Shown here: positions 26,195 through 35,290 of the stretch, in pieces
Layout: each line of letters starts with the position of its first letter
Numbering within the stretch: the stretch's first letter is position 1
Source of the DNA: Streptomyces niveus
GTDB taxonomy: Bacteria > Actinomycetota > Actinomycetes > Streptomycetales > Streptomycetaceae
Direction of reading: 5' to 3'
NCBI RefSeq assembly: GCF_002009175.1
Contig: NZ_CP018047.1
Span: forward strand, 4,588,001 to 4,652,000
DNA: 64,000 nucleotides
Notes under the pieces: generated by a model
The model's database searches: none
The model's input: the letters and a program-made list of their open reading frames with translations, nothing else
What the model was told of the DNA's origin: nothing
Position numbers and translations under genes: made by a program

Positions 26195-26467
26195 GCGCGG
26201 GCCGTCTGTCCATCGAGCGGAAGGAGCGAATCCGCCTCGCTACGACGGGCGCGACACATCGCACCGAGAACCGCTCTGACCACGAAGCCCCCCGAGTTTC
26301 AACGCTCAACTCCCCCAGCGCATCAGCTACCAAGGACTTTGGTCAAGGCCGCCTCTATGCCAATATGCGCCCTGCTTCAGGCCGCTTGCCTCGGACGACG
26401 GAGCCGTCCAACACGCGAAATGCTCCGGAGCTAGGATGCTCATGGTCATCGATCAAGGGGGCGCAAT

Positions 26468-28096
26468 ATGGCGGGCATTGAGCGGCCCGAGCTACTGCCG
26501 GACTGTGACGCATCGGCTCGCCACAGAGCGCCAGATGATGTCGTCCTGACCTGTCTGGTTCGCTTGGCTGATGACTCACTCCCCGACAATTTGCGGACCA
26601 CCAGCTTGCACGCGTGTGAGATACGCGGAGGAGCGGCACTGGCAGCTGCATCATTCATGGTCCAGGCTCCAGGCCCGTGGCTCGATGAGTTGCAGCGCAT
26701 CCTGCGCACGGCCGGGGTTAACGTTGACAGGCCGCCCTATTCCTATGCCGAGTACACCGTCGGTCTCTGCTACGTCGCGGGCGCCAAGGGCCTTCCAACA
26801 GGACTGCGTCACCGGGCAGCTGACGCTTTGGTGCGTCGCGCGAATGATGTGGGTTACGCGGAGGCTCGAAACCTGCTGCCAAAGAACGGCTGGGGGTGGT
26901 TGGCGGACGCGGTGCGCGAGGGGTGGGCGGTGTGGACTGCAAACCTCTTCGCTGAGGACGAGACAGCTCCTCTGACGACACGCATGAGGGTTGGCCTGGC
27001 TCTTGCCGAGTACGAGCACCCGACCGGCTACGTTCCCGGTGCCGTGGAGCAACTCGTGGCGCACCCTGGTGCAACGAGCGCGGACCGTCTCGCGTTGGCC
27101 ATGGCCATGGCGCAGCGCGCTCCTAAAGATGCGACGAGTTTGCTGCGCTGTCTCGCGTCGGACCCGATCGTGCAGGTCGGGCACCGGATGCAGGCCATCG
27201 GGCGGCTGGATGAGATCGACCCGTCGATGGCCGAGAAGATGCGAGCGATTCAGACGCGTCTCCCAGCCGCCCGAGTGGCTCGTGACCAACACCGAGAGAC
27301 CGCCGAGCATACGCAGCGTGAAGCGGCGGCCCAGCGGCAGCGGGAGACTCCCAAGGCCGTTGTGGACCGTCTTGATTCCAAGGTCGAGGAGCTCCTGGAC
27401 GACCTACGAGGTCGAGGTTCGGCAGACTGGCTGGGCGATCAGCTCGACAACCACATTGCCGAGACTGACTGGGAGGGTGTCACCCAGGACATCGCGGACA
27501 TCCGCCGCGTCGTTTGTGATGATGAGATCGGTGCCTCGCTTCGCCTGCTGGAGGTCCTCACACAGATCAGATTCGGCGGCGACACGAGTTCGACACCGGA
27601 CACCTTGGGCCTTGACGCGCAGGGTGATCAAGATTTTCCCCAACTGACTCAGGAAGAACTGGGAGGGGTCGCGCGTGCAGAGGCGGAGCGGTCCTGGGAG
27701 TTCTGGAGGAAACTCGTCGAAAAGCATGGTTGGGATGACGAAGACGATCGCTTCGAGGAACTCGACCGTCAGATGGACGAAGTGAACCGGAACGTGGGTG
27801 CCTCAACCTGCGAGAGGGTCGGCAATCACCTCCGGGCACTCCAGCAACACCTGGTATGGGAACTCTGGCCAGCTCTCGTGAATGCGGCGGAGAAGAGAGA
27901 CTATGCCGCTGCCCGAGACTTTCTGGCGACTGCTCGCCTTCTCGCGAACGAGGCTGAGCGCGCCGAAGCCCTATGGAAAAAGGCTACCGTCGCGGACTAT
28001 TCTTTCGACCCGCTGACGATGTCTTGGCCCCGTGACTTCTGGCTGGTGCTGGAAAAGTGGCGCGGAGGCACAGCCACACCGTCAGCCAGACTTTGA
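26468..28096 (+). CDS. Uncharacterised helical-repeat protein
   Basis: 542 residues, ATG 26468 with a GGGGG motif upstream. Residues 1-260 form successive helix pairs suggestive of HEAT/ARM-like repeats (for example ATSADRLALAMAMAQRAPKD, ATSLLRCLASDP). A charged coiled coil comes next (about 270-310, HRETAEHTQREAAAQRQRE), then an acidic helical C-terminal half ending with YAAARDFLATARLLANEAER. No enzymatic motif is seen. Codon bias is weaker than in the flanking core genes, consistent with acquisition. It is the only plus-strand gene at the left border of the defence-like island. Function unknown. Confidence 0.75.
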   Translation: MAGIERPELLPDCDASARHRAPDDVVLTCLVRLADDSLPDNLRTTSLHACEIRGGAALAAASFMVQAPGPWLDELQRILRTAGVNVDRPPYSYAEYTVGLCYVAGAKGLPTGLRHRAADALVRRANDVGYAEARNLLPKNGWGWLADAVREGWAVWTANLFAEDETAPLTTRMRVGLALAEYEHPTGYVPGAVEQLVAHPGATSADRLALAMAMAQRAPKDATSLLRCLASDPIVQVGHRMQAIGRLDEIDPSMAEKMRAIQTRLPAARVARDQHRETAEHTQREAAAQRQRETPKAVVDRLDSKVEELLDDLRGRGSADWLGDQLDNHIAETDWEGVTQDIADIRRVVCDDEIGASLRLLEVLTQIRFGGDTSSTPDTLGLDAQGDQDFPQLTQEELGGVARAEAERSWEFWRKLVEKHGWDDEDDRFEELDRQMDEVNRNVGASTCERVGNHLRALQQHLVWELWPALVNAAEKRDYAAARDFLATARLLANEAERAEALWKKATVADYSFDPLTMSWPRDFWLVLEKWRGGTATPSARL

Positions 28097-28341
28097 GTGC
28101 GGTCCTGTGTGTGGCGCAGTCACACCAGAGGTGGGGTGCGGATCATGGCCCGCGAACTCACTCTGGCGGACCGGGGCGGTGACCAACACGCAGGCGATCA
28201 CGTCTGGACTCGATCCCGGGTGCGCCGCCGCTATCTTCCCAGGACCCAATCTCGTCGGTCACACAGATGGGATCCTCGTGATGCCCCCTAGAAGAGCAGA
28301 TCGCTGACCAAAGCGGGTCGGCTGGCGCTGCGGCGCCACTC

Positions 28342-28812
28342 TCAGTGGAGAGTGATAGGGCCATCGGGAATCCATCCTTCGACGTAACCGGTGACCAGTA
28401 GGACGATTCCCTCTGGGAAGATTTCTCTTCTTCGCCTTCGCAGTTCCTCGATACTCCATCGGGCATGTGTGACCGACTGCTTCTCAATCGCCGATCCTTC
28501 ACCGTCGCTGATGCGGACGATGAAGACCCGCGTAGCCGTGGCTCGGTCGAACTCCCAGTCTTCATCGATGCGCGACTGCCGGATGCCGTACACCGATCCA
28601 TAGCGTGGAGCCGCCACTTCGAATCGCTCCTGTAGGAACCGGGTGGCTGACTCCAGGAAGCTGGTGTCGGCTGTCATGCGTACCTGAGGGACGGTCCAGC
28701 CGCCGCAGCATCCGCCGCACAGAAGGAGCCGACGCTGGTCGTCCAGCAGGAGGAGGTAGGTGCGGCGGTCCAAGCGGGGCCATGGAACCCAAGGGGCAGT
28801 GAAGGATGGCAT
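28342..28812 (-). CDS. Degenerate Nudix-like protein, copy 1
   Basis: 156 residues. The layout follows a Nudix fold: WPRLDRRTYLLLLDDQRRLL (first strand), WTVPQVRM at the place of the GG(x)PGG loop, then ESATRFLQERFEV where the REUXEE box is expected, and IFPEGIVLLVTGYVEGW at the end. Most catalytic glutamates are replaced (RFLQERF), so it is probably a binding protein rather than a hydrolase. A close relative lies at 45.7-46.1 kb on the same strand. A 7-bp dyad 19-34 bases upstream of the start is a likely operator. The ligand is unknown. Confidence 0.65.
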   Translation of the reverse strand: MPSFTAPWVPWPRLDRRTYLLLLDDQRRLLLCGGCCGGWTVPQVRMTADTSFLESATRFLQERFEVAAPRYGSVYGIRQSRIDEDWEFDRATATRVFIVRISDGEGSAIEKQSVTHARWSIEELRRRRREIFPEGIVLLVTGYVEGWIPDGPITLH

Positions 28813-28829
28813 GCCTCAATCTTGAGATG

Positions 28830-28847
28830 CTGCTACTTGAGTAGCAA
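28830..28847. promoter_or_regulatory. TTGCTA-N6-TAGCAG dyad upstream of Nudix-like gene
   Basis: Plus-strand arms TGCTACT and AGTAGCA with centre TG (28831-28846). Read on the minus strand it is TTGCTA-CTCAAG-TAGCAG. The site is close enough to the start at 28812 to block initiation. It shares core and spacing with the inverted repeat at 16750-16767. Confidence 0.55.
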
Positions 28848-29310
28848 CATATGGGGCTTCGGATGGGTGAGCTGGTATGCAGGGAGGTCCGGTCTGAGGT
28901 GCGCCACCTTGGGCAACCTGATGGAAGGGCGGCCAAGGTTGACCACTTGCCACTGCCCATGTGGTCAACCTTGACTTTTGGCATGTCTGCCGGGGAGCGT
29001 TTCTATTACCAGTAGTAGTTCGGCGAGCATGGTGAGTGCTGCCACGTGCCGTTCCGTCATCCTGGGGGCGATGGGCGACCGGCCCGCTGGTCGGCAGTGA
29101 GCCTGCTCTGATTGATCTCGCTCGCGAAGATCCAGCAGTCCAGTTCCTCCCCGGACGCGGAGGAGCAGAGCCGTGCCGGACGGTCAGGACCAGCGGGCGG
29201 ACGACGGCACCTTGACCTTGTAGCAGCCGCACGACCTGGGGCCGAGGACGCATACGCGGCTGTCGGAACCGATCTCGGGGGTGTCGCCCGGTGCTGTGCC
29301 GGATTCTGTC
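28848..29310. other. Gene-free stretch before the helicase remnant
   Basis: No intact reading frame with coding character. A short dyad occurs around 28905-28980: GTGGTCAACCTTGACTTTTG, together with its partial complement GGTTGACCAC. The rest appears to be the decayed 3' end of the helicase gene. Confidence 0.35.
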
Positions 29311-30300
29311 TCGGCGGAGGGCGATTCCGTGGCGCCTCGGTGTTCGTGAGGATCTCCGGGAGCGGAAGGTGTGCAGCATGGTCAGGCTCTGTGTGCTGCG
29401 GGTGAGGCGATGTAGAGCTGGCGCAGCCCGGCCGGGCCGTGGTCGGCGATGGTGGCGGGCTCGACGACCAGGACGTGGTCGTACTCCATGCCCTTGGCCT
29501 GGGCGGCGGCCAGTACAGACGCCACTTCGCGGCTCTGGCCGGTGATGTCGGCACTCCGATCGAGGCGGCGGCTGATCTCGTCGAGCCAGCCGGAGTCGTC
29601 GGGGACGATGACAGCCGCGGAACGCAGGTGTGCCCGTCACTGGTCCTCAACAGGCGGGTCACTTGAGTGGCGGTGCCGTCGAGGAGCTTCCAGGGCTCGG
29701 TCGCGATCGTCCGTACGTCCGCATCGGCCTCGCGAACGGCCTGCGGGCAGGGCGGCGAGGGGGCGCCCTTACGGGCCAGGGGGCGACGAACTCCGTGATC
29801 TCGACGAGTACGCGGTAGCTGGTGGTCACGTCTTCGACGGCCAGTCGCTGTGGTTGGACAGAAGCGCGCCCAGGCGGTCCCATTCGGTGTACGGATGCAG
29901 GCCGGTGGCCTGGGCGAGGCCGCCGAGGACGGTCATCGAGCCGCCTCTCGCGACGCGGCGACACAGGGCGCGGGCCTGTATGGGGGGCAGGTCCTGGGCC
30001 TCATCGACGACTATGTGTCGTTGCGGCGCGGAGTCCCATCGGCCATTAGGTAGCGGAGTTCTTCGAGACAGACGTGGTCGTCGAAGGGCAGGGATCAGCG
30101 TCGGCTTTGACGGCCCGGGGCGGGTAGGGCTGCCTGCTCGTCGTCAAGGATGCCGTCGGCGCAGGTGCGGGGGAGGCCGGCTGTCCCGGTGACGGCCAGA
30201 TGTGGTCGGCGAGCCGCTCGACTCGGCGATTGCGTTCCAGGTAACGGCGGATCGTGCCCCCTTGTCCGCGGCTCGGGGCGATGTAGGCGAGTGAGCTCGT
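29310..30300 (-). pseudogene. Decayed HelD/HelR-type UvrD-like helicase
   Basis: Pieces of one protein run down the minus strand in changing frames: RRYLERNRRVERLADHIWP (about 30240), ADGILDDEQAALP (about 30140), DDHVCLEELRYLMADG (about 30070), VVDEAQDLPPIQARALC (Walker B/motif II, about 30010), GSMTVLGGLAQATG (about 29940), TTSYRVLVEITEFVAP (about 29815) and AKGMEYDHVLVVEP (about 29480). At least four frameshifts separate them, and the N-terminal part with the P-loop is missing. The order fits the C-terminal half of actinobacterial HelD/HelR, an RNA-polymerase-recycling motor linked to rifamycin tolerance. It cannot be functional as it stands. Confidence 0.75.
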
Positions 30301-30425
30301 AACGCTTTGACGGACACCATTGGTGTCGTGGTTAAGCTGCGAGTGCGGTCTCGTAGACGGCGGGACTGAGGTAGCCGAGGCCGCTGTGCAGTCGATGCAA
30401 GTTGTACCAGCCCTCGACAATCCGG
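30301..30425 (-). mobile_element. IS3-family remnant, 3' end of OrfB
   Basis: On the minus strand the frame reads RIVEGWYNLHRLHSGLGYLSP and then AVYETALAA before TAA at 30332, the hallmark end of an IS3-type integrase-like transposase. The sequence after it (TGTCCGTCAAAGCGTT in minus sense) resembles an IS3 terminal repeat. The rest of the element is absent. It sits at the edge of the helicase remnant and may have started its decay. Confidence 0.75.
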
Positions 30426-30492
30426 TTTGGTAGCAAGATGGCACCGAACGCACGCTTGCTCTCCGCGTGTTGGTGACGATTGGGGGCAGCTG

Positions 30493-32052
30493 CTATTCGG
30501 CATGCAGGTGCTTCCGGAGGCTCTTCAGTTGGGCCTCCAACCGGATAGCTTCGACACTCTGCGGTCCGTACATGCGGTGGACCACCGAGCGCAGGTCGGT
30601 CAGCATCTGTAGGGCCCTGGGCTTGTCCGCGCGGGAGAGCAACAGCCGGGCAATCTGGCCGCGCAGCAGGACTGCGTCCTCGGTGTCTGGCCCATGGGCG
30701 CGCTCGCGGTCAGCGAGGAGGCTTTGCAGCTCAGCTAGCGCCGCATCGAAGTCGCCGAGTTCGAGATAGCAGGTTGCCGCTTGTTGACGGCAGTGCAACG
30801 ACCGTTCATCGAGTGGCCCCGCCATGGTGGCGAATTCCTTGGCCAGGACCAGGTAGTCGGGGAGAGCACGGCGGTAGTCCCCACCGAGGAAATGGGTGCC
30901 GGCCAACTGCAGACGTACTTCCAGTACGGCGGCTGCGCGGGCACCGAAACGAGCGATCGCCGGCGCCACGATGCTGCCCAGGATCTCGGCCGCCTGTGTA
31001 TGCCTGCCGTCATCGGCCATCACGATGGCTTCTTTGCGGGCTCGGACGACGTCGGCCTCGGTGATCTGCGGCTCCGGGGGCGACACGGACAGATCTATGA
31101 CGGTCGGGACGTACTGCGTCACACGTGGCCTCGGGCGGGGGCCGAGTGGATTCCGGTATGGCTGGGTGGGATCGGGCATCCCAGCTGGTGCGTCGTTCTG
31201 TGCTTCGGAGCCGGATGCAGGGAGGAAAGGGACCAGGCGGTCGTACACCGCCTGGGCGTCGACGGGTCGGTGATCGGCTTCCTTAGCCAGCAGATGCAGT
31301 ACCAGCTGTTCGAGATGCTCGGGTACGTCGGGACGCAGGCTTCGGAGTGGAGCGGGGCGATCGTGTACGTGTCGGCTGATGAGGAGCCAGGCCGTCTCCG
31401 CCTGGAAAGGAGGACTCGCCGCCAGCAGTTCATGCAGCAGGCAACCCAAGGCGTAGAGGTCGGTGCGCGGGCTGACCTTGCCGGCGAGGGCCTGCTCCGG
31501 GGCGACATACGGTGCGGAGCCAAGGAACTGGCCGGTGGACGTGAGCTGAGTTACACCTTCTCGCAGTACTGCGGCGATGCCGAAGTCGAGGACTTTGATG
31601 GCGCCGTCCAGGCAGAGCATCACATTGCTGGGTTTGAGGTCACGGTGCACAAGCGGGACAGCATGGGCGGCCGAGAGCACCGAGCAGATCTGTGCCGCGG
31701 CTGTGACGGCCCAGGAGATGGGCAGCGGCTCGTTGGTCTCAGCGAGCAGGTCGGCCAGCGCGATGCCGTGCAGTCGTTGCATGACGAGGTAGAGCCGACC
31801 CTCGTGACTACCGACATCGTGAACAGCCGGCACACCGGGATGGTCGAGCTGTGCGGTGACTTGGGCCTCGCGGGTGAAGCGCGCCGCGTGTTCGACCTGC
31901 TCCGCTTCATTGGCGCCTAGGTCCGGGCGGATCAGCTTGACCGCGACAGGCCGGTCGAGCCTCCGATCGTAGCCGGCCCACACCTCTCCCATGCCTCCAC
32001 GGCCGATGAGTTGGCCCAGCTCGTATCGGTCGGCGATGACCTGCTGCTGCAC
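30493..32052 (-). CDS. Soluble Ser/Thr kinase with C-terminal TPR-like repeats
   Basis: 519 residues from GTG 32052 (GGGGG nine bases upstream). The Hanks kinase core is complete: GRGGMGEVW, Lys39 in VAVKLI, HRD at 136-138, DFG at 156-158 and APEQ. A Pro-rich linker (about 285-330) leads to helical repeats of TPR type (KEAIVMADDGRHTQAAEIL, then AATCYLELGDFDAALAEL). No transmembrane helix is present, unlike the kinase at 8.2 kb. It follows hsdR by 128 bases on the same strand, as the last gene of the restriction operon. Phosphorylation of restriction subunits or an abortive-infection role is possible, but not shown by sequence. Confidence 0.88.
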   Translation of the reverse strand: MQQQVIADRYELGQLIGRGGMGEVWAGYDRRLDRPVAVKLIRPDLGANEAEQVEHAARFTREAQVTAQLDHPGVPAVHDVGSHEGRLYLVMQRLHGIALADLLAETNEPLPISWAVTAAAQICSVLSAAHAVPLVHRDLKPSNVMLCLDGAIKVLDFGIAAVLREGVTQLTSTGQFLGSAPYVAPEQALAGKVSPRTDLYALGCLLHELLAASPPFQAETAWLLISRHVHDRPAPLRSLRPDVPEHLEQLVLHLLAKEADHRPVDAQAVYDRLVPFLPASGSEAQNDAPAGMPDPTQPYRNPLGPRPRPRVTQYVPTVIDLSVSPPEPQITEADVVRARKEAIVMADDGRHTQAAEILGSIVAPAIARFGARAAAVLEVRLQLAGTHFLGGDYRRALPDYLVLAKEFATMAGPLDERSLHCRQQAATCYLELGDFDAALAELQSLLADRERAHGPDTEDAVLLRGQIARLLLSRADKPRALQMLTDLRSVVHRMYGPQSVEAIRLEAQLKSLRKHLHAE

Positions 32053-32179
32053 GCGAATGCCCCCGCTCGGCGCTGTTGACGTGTTCTGCTCTGGCCGGGT
32101 GGCGCCCAGTCTGCCTGCTCGTGATCACTGAGGGAACCGATTTGGCCAGGCAGAGGCGTCCTGAACGGGGGCGTCGAGG

Positions 32180-35100
32180 TCAACTCGCCAAGCCGCTGCG
32201 CAGCATCTCGTACGCATTGCGGCGCGCAAGTTTGGTGTACTCGGCTCGGAACCCTTCATCGTCCATGAACTTCTTCAAGAAGACGGTGTTGTCCATCGCG
32301 CGATCCTCGACCTCGTCCTGGAAGTCCTCGTCGAAGACGTCACCAAAATTATCCAGGTCCGTCAGCCCGGCAGCTGCCTTGACCTTCGGCTTCTCCATAG
32401 TTTTGAGCATCGGGGCCACGAGGTCCGTCTCCGTGAGATTCACCCCGTACTTCTCATTGAACTCAGCGATCAGCGCGGACAAGGGCACCTCATCGGGCTC
32501 CTGCGGTGCGCCTCCGGTCCCGTCGAAGAGGCCGGGCACCTTCTGCTCGCCCTCGGCAGCGAGAGTCAGATTGTGTTCGCCCGACTTGCTGATCCGCAGG
32601 TGGGTGAGGTCGACCTGGCCTATGTCCACGCCCCGGCTTTCGCCACGCGGCAGGCGGTTGAGCAGGTGCTTGCCGTACAGGTACAGCCTTTCCAGGTCAG
32701 CATCCGGGCGCGACATGAGCTGGCCGAGGAAGCCGTAGAGGCGCACGAAGTTGATCAGGGCGGTGCGGAACTCCTCGGCCTCGGCTTCGTCGTCGGTGCG
32801 CAGCTGGACGAATCGATCCTTCGCGGGATCAGTGAAGTGGTAGAGCTCCGCATGGGCCTTTGACCACTGGGCCTGAGTAGTCGTGCTCCGCTCGGCCGCC
32901 GTGTAGGCGTCGGCGAAAGCCTGCATCTCGGAGTCGACCAGGATCGGGTACTCCATCACCTCGTGGCGCGCGTCGTACAGCAGGTTGGGGTCGGCAGCGT
33001 CGGTGAGTGTCGTCTCGTAGAAGGGCTTGAACTCCTTCTGAATGAGCGCTGCGTCGTTCTTGAAGTCCAGTACGAACACGTCGTCCTGGCTCTTCAGCCT
33101 GTGTGTACGGTTCAGCCGGGACAGCGTCTGCACCGCTGCGACATTTGCGAGCTTCTTGTCGACGTACATCGTGGTCAGCAGCGGCTGGTCGAAGCCCGTC
33201 TGGTACTTGTCCGCGACGACGAGGATCCGGAACTCCGGCTTGTTGCGGGCCGCCGCGTGTTCATCGTCCGCCCGGGTGTAGTTGAACTGTTCGGGAAGCT
33301 CCATCTCGCCGAATCCGTTGATGCCAGCCTCGGTGACTTCCTTGCCATCGACCTCGAGTGAGCCGGAGAACGCGACGAGGACGCCGATGCCCTCCTTCTC
33401 GTAGCCGCGCGTGTCGATGTACTTCAGAAGCGCCTGGTACTGGCGCAGCGCATCCTCGCGAGAAGCGGTCACGACCATGGCCTTGGCACGGCCGCCCAGG
33501 CGGGAAGCGGTGTGGCGACGGAAGTGCTCAATGATGATCTCGGCCCGCTGCAGCTTGTTCGTTGGGTGGAGCTGAGCGAAGGCAGCGAGCTGGCTCTTGG
33601 CCTTCTTCTCGTCCACCTCGCGGTCGTCTCCGTCGGAATTGCTGAGCTTGTAGTACGTGTCGTACGTGACGTAGTTCGACAGGACGTCGAGGATGAACCC
33701 CTCCTCGATCGCCTGGTGCATCGAGTACACGTGGAAGGGGCGGCGCTCATCCGGGTCTTCGGGGGACGGAATACCGAAGAGGTTGAGCGTCTTTGTCTTG
33801 GGTGTGGCCGTGAACGCAAAATACGAGAGCGTCTCGTGCTTTCCGCGGGCCAGTGCGGAGGCGGTTAGCGGATCGCCATCGTCGTCAAGATCGTCGGAGC
33901 CGAGCTTGGTGAGCACCTTCTTCAACGCCGCCGCCGAGTCCCCGGACTGAGAGGAGTGCGCTTCGTCCACGATGACCGCGAATCGCTTGCCGGCCGTGTC
34001 CGCGACCTGATCCAGAACGTACGGGAAGGTCTGCAGCGTCCCGATGATGATCTTCGCGGTGCTGCTTGCGAGTGCGGCCGCTACCTGGGCGGACTTCGAC
34101 CCGGAGCCGGTACCGATGCGCTCGACTACCCCATTGGTCCGCTCGAACTGCCTGACCGTGTCCTGCAGCTGTCGGTCGAGGACCGTGCGGTCGGTGATGA
34201 CGAAGACCTTGTCGAAGACCGGTTGGTTCGGACCGTAACCGCGTTCGCGCGCCCCCGGGTCCAGCTGGGAGGGGTCGGCGGGCGTGTGCAGGGTCGACAG
34301 CCGGTGCGAGAGCCAGGCGATGGTGTTGGACTTGCCCGAGCCGGCCGAGTGCTGGATCAGGTAGTTGTTGCCTGAACCGTGGTGTTCTGCGTGGTCAATC
34401 AGATGTCCAACAGCGTGCCACTGGTGGAACCTTGGGAAGATGAGCTCGCGATGCTTGCGGGCTGTCCCCTTGCCCTTCCCCTTCTTGCCCGAGCTGGTGT
34501 CCTGCTCATGCAGGAAGCGCCGCAGCAGTTCCAGCCATGTGTCGGGGTGCCAGATCTGCCGCCACAGGTACGAGGTCCGGTGGCTGCCGTCCGATGCTTC
34601 CGGATTGCCGGCACCGCCCGTTCGGCCAGGGCCTGCAGATCCGATGTTGAACGGCAGGAACCGGGTCTTCTCGCCCTCAAGGCGTGTGGTGAGGAAGACC
34701 AGCTCAGGGTCTACGGCGAAGTGGACAAGAGCGCGATGCAGGAAGATCAGGTCGCGCTGATCGCGCCGCCTGTACTGGTGCTTGGCGTGTTCCACGGTCT
34801 GACGCGTGAACGGATTCTTCAGCTCCGCGGTGGCGACCGGGATGCCGTTCACGAAGAGGGTCAAGTCCAGAGAGAGCGCTGGGTCACGCGGCGAGTAGTG
34901 CAGCTGTCGGACGACGGTAAGCCGGTTGCTGTTGTACTCGGACAGAGCGCTCGCTGTGATGGTGTGCGAGGGCCGGAAGTACGCCAGCTTGAAGACGAAC
35001 CCGTTGTCACTCACGCCATTCCGCAGCACGTACAGCGCCCCGTACTGCGTCAGCTGCTTCGCCAACACCTCGGCGAACTTGCGCTGCGTGAGGTTCGGAT

Positions 35101-35290
35101 CATTGCCGTGCTGGGACTTGTACTCCTCCCAGAGATCAGCCTGCGTCGCTCCGATGAAGGTGAACAACTGGCCGGTGTCCAGCCCCAGCTCGCGGTCATA
35201 GTCGGCCGGACTTCCCTGAAGCCAGCCGTCCTCGACCATCGAGCGCACGATTTCGGTCTCGAAAGCATTCTCATCGTGTGCGCGGCTCAT
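32180..35290 (-). CDS. hsdR: Type I restriction enzyme, motor/nuclease subunit HsdR
   Basis: 1036 residues. The N-terminal nuclease has the PD-(D/E)xK end VATAELKN near residue 150. The SF2 translocase carries the P-loop HSAGSGKSNTIAW, DEAH box VIVDEAHSSQSG, FTATPKTKT (motif III) and SRLNRTH (motif VI). Length and order match HsdR. It cleaves unmodified DNA after ATP-driven translocation, in complex with HsdM and HsdS. The start ATG overlaps the stop of the GmrSD-like gene (ATGA at 35287), so the two are translationally coupled. All motifs look intact. Confidence 0.96.
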   Translation of the reverse strand: MSRAHDENAFETEIVRSMVEDGWLQGSPADYDRELGLDTGQLFTFIGATQADLWEEYKSQHGNDPNLTQRKFAEVLAKQLTQYGALYVLRNGVSDNGFVFKLAYFRPSHTITASALSEYNSNRLTVVRQLHYSPRDPALSLDLTLFVNGIPVATAELKNPFTRQTVEHAKHQYRRRDQRDLIFLHRALVHFAVDPELVFLTTRLEGEKTRFLPFNIGSAGPGRTGGAGNPEASDGSHRTSYLWRQIWHPDTWLELLRRFLHEQDTSSGKKGKGKGTARKHRELIFPRFHQWHAVGHLIDHAEHHGSGNNYLIQHSAGSGKSNTIAWLSHRLSTLHTPADPSQLDPGARERGYGPNQPVFDKVFVITDRTVLDRQLQDTVRQFERTNGVVERIGTGSGSKSAQVAAALASSTAKIIIGTLQTFPYVLDQVADTAGKRFAVIVDEAHSSQSGDSAAALKKVLTKLGSDDLDDDGDPLTASALARGKHETLSYFAFTATPKTKTLNLFGIPSPEDPDERRPFHVYSMHQAIEEGFILDVLSNYVTYDTYYKLSNSDGDDREVDEKKAKSQLAAFAQLHPTNKLQRAEIIIEHFRRHTASRLGGRAKAMVVTASREDALRQYQALLKYIDTRGYEKEGIGVLVAFSGSLEVDGKEVTEAGINGFGEMELPEQFNYTRADDEHAAARNKPEFRILVVADKYQTGFDQPLLTTMYVDKKLANVAAVQTLSRLNRTHRLKSQDDVFVLDFKNDAALIQKEFKPFYETTLTDAADPNLLYDARHEVMEYPILVDSEMQAFADAYTAAERSTTTQAQWSKAHAELYHFTDPAKDRFVQLRTDDEAEAEEFRTALINFVRLYGFLGQLMSRPDADLERLYLYGKHLLNRLPRGESRGVDIGQVDLTHLRISKSGEHNLTLAAEGEQKVPGLFDGTGGAPQEPDEVPLSALIAEFNEKYGVNLTETDLVAPMLKTMEKPKVKAAAGLTDLDNFGDVFDEDFQDEVEDRAMDNTVFLKKFMDDEGFRAEYTKLARRNAYEMLRSGLAS

